Source: Mollicutes bacterium
GTDB taxonomy: Bacteria; Bacillota_I; Bacilli_A; RF39; UBA660
NCBI GenBank assembly: GCA_012513875.1
Contig: JAAZBI010000013.1
Location: 1-7,730 of the forward strand
DNA length: 7,730 bases
Reading direction: 5' to 3'
Part shown: in pieces, positions 5,751-7,730 of the stretch
Position numbering within the stretch: position 1 is the stretch's first letter
Layout: the number at the start of each line of letters is the position of its first letter
Notes under the pieces: model-generated
What the model was told of the DNA's origin: nothing
The model's database searches: none
The model's input: only the letters and a program-made list of their open reading frames with translations
Translations under genes and position numbers: made by a program

Positions 5751-6254
5751 ATGATAGAATTCGTTGAATTTTTAAAAGATGCATTAAAATATATAATTTT
5801 AATTGCAATTATTATTTTAATTAGAATTTTTATCTTGACTGGTAGTGAAGTGATTGGTCATTCAATGAATCCTACATTAGAAGATGGAAATCTTTTATTG
5901 GTAAATCAATTGACTGGTAAATTTGTAGGTTATGAAAGATTTGAAGTGATAGCAGTTCATAATAATAAAGAATTTTTAATAAAAAGAGTGATTGGATTAC
6001 CTGGTGAAAAAATTCAATATTTAAATAATCAATTATATATAGATGAAGTGATTATAAAAGATTACAAAAATATTTTAGGCAAAACTTCTGATTTTGGGCC
6101 TTTTTTAATAGAGGAAAACAAATATTTTGTAATGGGTGATAATCGAGAAGATTCAAATGATAGTCGTTCTTTTGGAGTAATAGATAAATCACAAATTATT
6201 GGAAAACCATTTTTGATTATTTGGCCTTTTAATCGGTTGTCATTTGTTAATTAA
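5751..6254 (+). CDS. lepB: Type I signal peptidase (S26 family)
   Basis: The 167-residue product (168 if the ATG at 5748 is used) has the short single-anchor form of Gram-positive SipS-type peptidases. An N-terminal membrane segment spans about 13-30 and the catalytic domain faces outward. GHSMNPTL holds the nucleophile S38; FLIKRVIGLPGE holds the general base K78; box E is MGDNREDSNDSRSFG (128-142). A Lys at the general-base position places it with the bacterial P-type enzymes, not the ER-type ones that have His. It cuts signal peptides of secreted proteins at the outer membrane face. It follows the operon terminator and has no clear promoter of its own, so it may depend on readthrough. The next gene encodes a secreted protein with a plausible type I signal peptide, though a general housekeeping role is equally likely. 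Confidence 0.95.
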   Translation: MIEFVEFLKDALKYIILIAIIILIRIFILTGSEVIGHSMNPTLEDGNLLLVNQLTGKFVGYERFEVIAVHNNKEFLIKRVIGLPGEKIQYLNNQLYIDEVIIKDYKNILGKTSDFGPFLIEENKYFVMGDNREDSNDSRSFGVIDKSQIIGKPFLIIWPFNRLSFVN

Positions 6255-6260
6255 AAAATA

Positions 6261-6289
6261 TTGTAAAATTATGTACAATGTGCTAAACT
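6261..6289 (+). promoter_or_regulatory. Possible extended -10 promoter for the surface protein gene
   Basis: TTGTAA (6261-6266), a 17-nt spacer and TAAACT (6284-6289) preceded by TG at 6281-6282 give an extended -10 arrangement. Predicted transcription starts near 6296, about 50 nt before the ATG. The match of each hexamer is only 4 of 6, so this is tentative; the TG extension and exact spacing raise it above background. Confidence 0.4.
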
Positions 6290-6311
6290 AAAATTAGTTT
6301 TTAGTTTTTTT
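6283..6311 (+). terminator. Weak hairpin with T-tract after the signal peptidase gene
   Basis: AAACTA (6285-6290) pairs with TAGTTT (6295-6300) around a 4-nt loop. Two more pairs (6283-6284 with 6303-6304) are possible across a TT bulge. Seven T follow at 6305-6311. The stem is short and AT-rich, so termination may be leaky. It overlaps the -10 box of the proposed promoter at 6261-6289; both calls cannot be fully independent. Confidence 0.4.
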
Positions 6312-6344
6312 GTATTTTTAAAAACAATAAGGGAGGTTTAAAAT

Positions 6345-7730
6345 ATGCAAAACAGAAAGTTCTTCGTAGCATTATTAGCAATCATTGTGTTATTTTTAGG
6401 CGTTTTTACTTTTGCACAAACAACTGGCAATAATGAAGAAGAAAAAATTATTGATGAGAATGAAACCATAAAAAAAGAAATACCTTTAGATGAAGAAAAA
6501 GAAGAAGAACCAATTGAAGAAGAGTTAGGTGATGAAAATCAAATCATTCCATCTCGAACTCAAACTTATGTAGATGTTACAGCACCTATTATTACAATTT
6601 CGAATTATATAACAACACCTACTAATCAAGATATTGTTGTAACAGCAACAACAAATGAAGGAACATTAAATAGAACTAGTTATACATTTACTGATAACGG
6701 TAGTTTTACTTTTGTTGCAATTGATGCAGCTGGTAATAGCAGCGAAAAAGAAGTTGTTATTACAAACATTGATAAAACAGCACCTGTTATAACAATCGGT
6801 GAATATATAACAACACCTACTAATCAAGATATTATTGTAAATGCGTCAACAAATGAAGGAACATTAAATACGGATACACATTTATTTACAGAGAATGGAA
6901 GTTTCTTTTTTATCGCAGTAGATGTAGCAGGTAATATAAGTCTTGAAATGGTTACAATTAATAATATTGATAAAACAGCACCCGTTATAACAATTGGGGA
7001 TTATGTAACAACACCTATTAATCAAGATGTTGTTGTTTCAGCAACTACAAATGAAGGAACATTAAATCAAACTAGTTATATTTTTATAGAAAATGGTAGT
7101 TTTGATTTTATAGCAACCGATGCAGCAGGTAACGTAACTACTAAAACAGTTACAGTTGATAATATCGATAAAACAGCTCCAGAAAGTCCTCTTTTAGTTG
7201 CTCCTTTAGATGGCGCTTCAGTAAAAGGAAATTCTATTACTAATTCATGGACTAGTGTACCTGATGCAGTAAAATATATTTATGAAAGTTATCATAATGT
7301 AACCGCTACTAGTTTGAGACATAGACAAACTGTAAATGCACCAAATTATTCTAAAACCGCAACGAACATTGGTGATGGTATATTTTGGTGGAGAGTTAAA
7401 TCAGTTGATGCAGCGGGTAATGAAAGCGCATGGAGTAATTTAAGAAAAGTAACTGTTGATTCTACTAAACCAGTTATCACTTTAAATGGTGATACAGAAG
7501 TGACAGTAGAAGTTAATACTACTTATAATGATGCTGGTGTTAATGTAACCGATAACTATGATACCGGATTAATAGCTCTAGTAAATTCAACTGTTGATAT
7601 GTCCGTTCTTGGAACATATACAGTTAAATATAATGTAACTGATTCTGCAGGTAATATTGCTAATGAAGTAACAAGAACAGTTCATGTTGTTGATACAACA
7701 AAACCAGTTATCACAAAAAAAGTAGCAGCA
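6345..7730 (+). CDS. Secreted Ig-like repeat surface protein (first 462 residues, 3' truncated by window)
   Basis: The frame stays open from ATG at 6345 to the window end. GGAGG (6332-6336) lies 8 nt before the start. A signal peptide (about 1-24, hydrophobic 7-22) with a likely cut after TFA24 precedes an acidic linker at 31-64, where 18 of 34 residues are Glu or Asp. Three consecutive 66-residue Ig-like repeats follow (79-144, 145-210, 211-276), each opening TAPxITI and closing NIDK. Next are a fibronectin-III-like domain (about 277-372, with WWRVKSVDAAGNESAWS) and a DUF5011/HYR-like Ig domain (about 374-452) ending VVDTTKPVIT, after which another unit may begin. The visible part has no cysteine, as is common in extracellular Gram-positive repeat proteins. 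It is probably an adhesin, a wall-associated protein or the stalk of an enzyme. The C-terminal domain and anchor lie outside the window, so the function is unknown. Confidence 0.88.
   Translation, partial: MQNRKFFVALLAIIVLFLGVFTFAQTTGNNEEEKIIDENETIKKEIPLDEEKEEEPIEEELGDENQIIPSRTQTYVDVTAPIITISNYITTPTNQDIVVTATTNEGTLNRTSYTFTDNGSFTFVAIDAAGNSSEKEVVITNIDKTAPVITIGEYITTPTNQDIIVNASTNEGTLNTDTHLFTENGSFFFIAVDVAGNISLEMVTINNIDKTAPVITIGDYVTTPINQDVVVSATTNEGTLNQTSYIFIENGSFDFIATDAAGNVTTKTVTVDNIDKTAPESPLLVAPLDGASVKGNSITNSWTSVPDAVKYIYESYHNVTATSLRHRQTVNAPNYSKTATNIGDGIFWWRVKSVDAAGNESAWSNLRKVTVDSTKPVITLNGDTEVTVEVNTTYNDAGVNVTDNYDTGLIALVNSTVDMSVLGTYTVKYNVTDSAGNIANEVTRTVHVVDTTKPVITKKVAA
6579..6776 (+). repeat. Ig-like repeat unit 1 (198 bp, 66 residues)
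   Basis: This is the first of three head-to-tail in-frame units in the surface protein gene. It encodes TAPIITISNY through NIDK. It shares the block ACACCTACTAATCAAGAT with unit 2, and a block of 21 identical bases (6651-6671, encoding TNEGTLN) with units 2 and 3. Confidence 0.9.
6777..6974 (+). repeat. Ig-like repeat unit 2 (198 bp, 66 residues)
   Basis: This unit has exactly the length of unit 1 and encodes TAPVITIGEY through NIDK. The all-unit identical block lies at 6849-6869. Differences are concentrated in the second half, around the sequence before AGN. Confidence 0.9.
6975..7172 (+). repeat. Ig-like repeat unit 3 (198 bp, 66 residues)
   Basis: The third unit encodes TAPVITIGDY through NIDK, with the all-unit identical block at 7047-7067. 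It shares GATGCAGCxGGTAA with unit 1 near its end and is followed directly by the fibronectin-like domain. Confidence 0.9.

Noticed and set aside
821..6254. Mycoplasma genetic code (UGA as Trp)
   Set aside because: TGA ends tgt at 1931-1933 and the NusG-II gene at 4673-4675 at the expected protein lengths, and TGG encodes the conserved tryptophans.
6579..7172. CRISPR-like or intergenic direct repeats
   Set aside because: The repeats are 198 bp, contiguous without spacers and in frame within a coding region, so they are protein domain repeats.

Overview
The window is very AT-rich, densely packed bacterial DNA. UGA ends two genes (tgt and the NusG-II gene) and Trp is read from TGG, so the standard bacterial code applies, not the Mycoplasma code. 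Strong AGGAGG-type ribosome sites, A/T-rich hairpin terminators, a Listeria-type flavin electron-transfer gene set and a complete queuosine insertion pathway point to a low-GC Gram-positive lineage. An Erysipelotrichia, Izemoplasmatales or RF39-like relative in Bacillota/Mycoplasmatota fits best. The exact taxon is inference.

Layout. Positions 1-207 are the 3' end of queA. A symmetric hairpin (206-229) separates it from an unrecognised 171-residue gene on the minus strand (233-748). A 72-bp divergent intergenic region (749-820) holds two interlocked promoters: a consensus one for the minus-strand gene and a TATAAT promoter for tgt. From 821 to 5700 six genes run on the plus strand with gaps of -8 to +43 bp and no visible internal terminator: tgt, miaB, apbE/fmnB-like, eetA-like (NusG domain II), eetB-like (Gx transporter family) and a pplA-like FMN-binding lipoprotein. 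An 11-bp hairpin (5699-5723) closes this block. A type I signal peptidase gene follows (5751-6254). Last comes the 5' part (462 codons, no stop) of a secreted Ig-like repeat protein starting at 6345 and running off the window.

How the genes work together. QueA and Tgt make queuosine at the tRNA wobble position, and MiaB makes ms2i6A at position 37, so the left half concerns anticodon-loop modification. The next four genes match the core of the flavin-based extracellular electron transfer (FLEET) locus known from Listeria monocytogenes. In that scheme ApbE/FmnB attaches FMN to a threonine of the lipoprotein, EetA and EetB are membrane components needed for electron export, and PplA is the flavinylated surface carrier. 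The NADH dehydrogenase (Ndh2) and demethylmenaquinone genes of the Listeria locus are not in the window. The lipoprotein here has one FMN-binding domain, not two. The right end is about protein export: a signal peptidase next to a large secreted protein that is a plausible substrate.

The window does not show an obviously new system. The most notable points are the compact four-gene electron-transfer module placed in a tRNA-modification operon, the interlocked divergent promoters at 765-809, and the repeat architecture of the partial surface protein.
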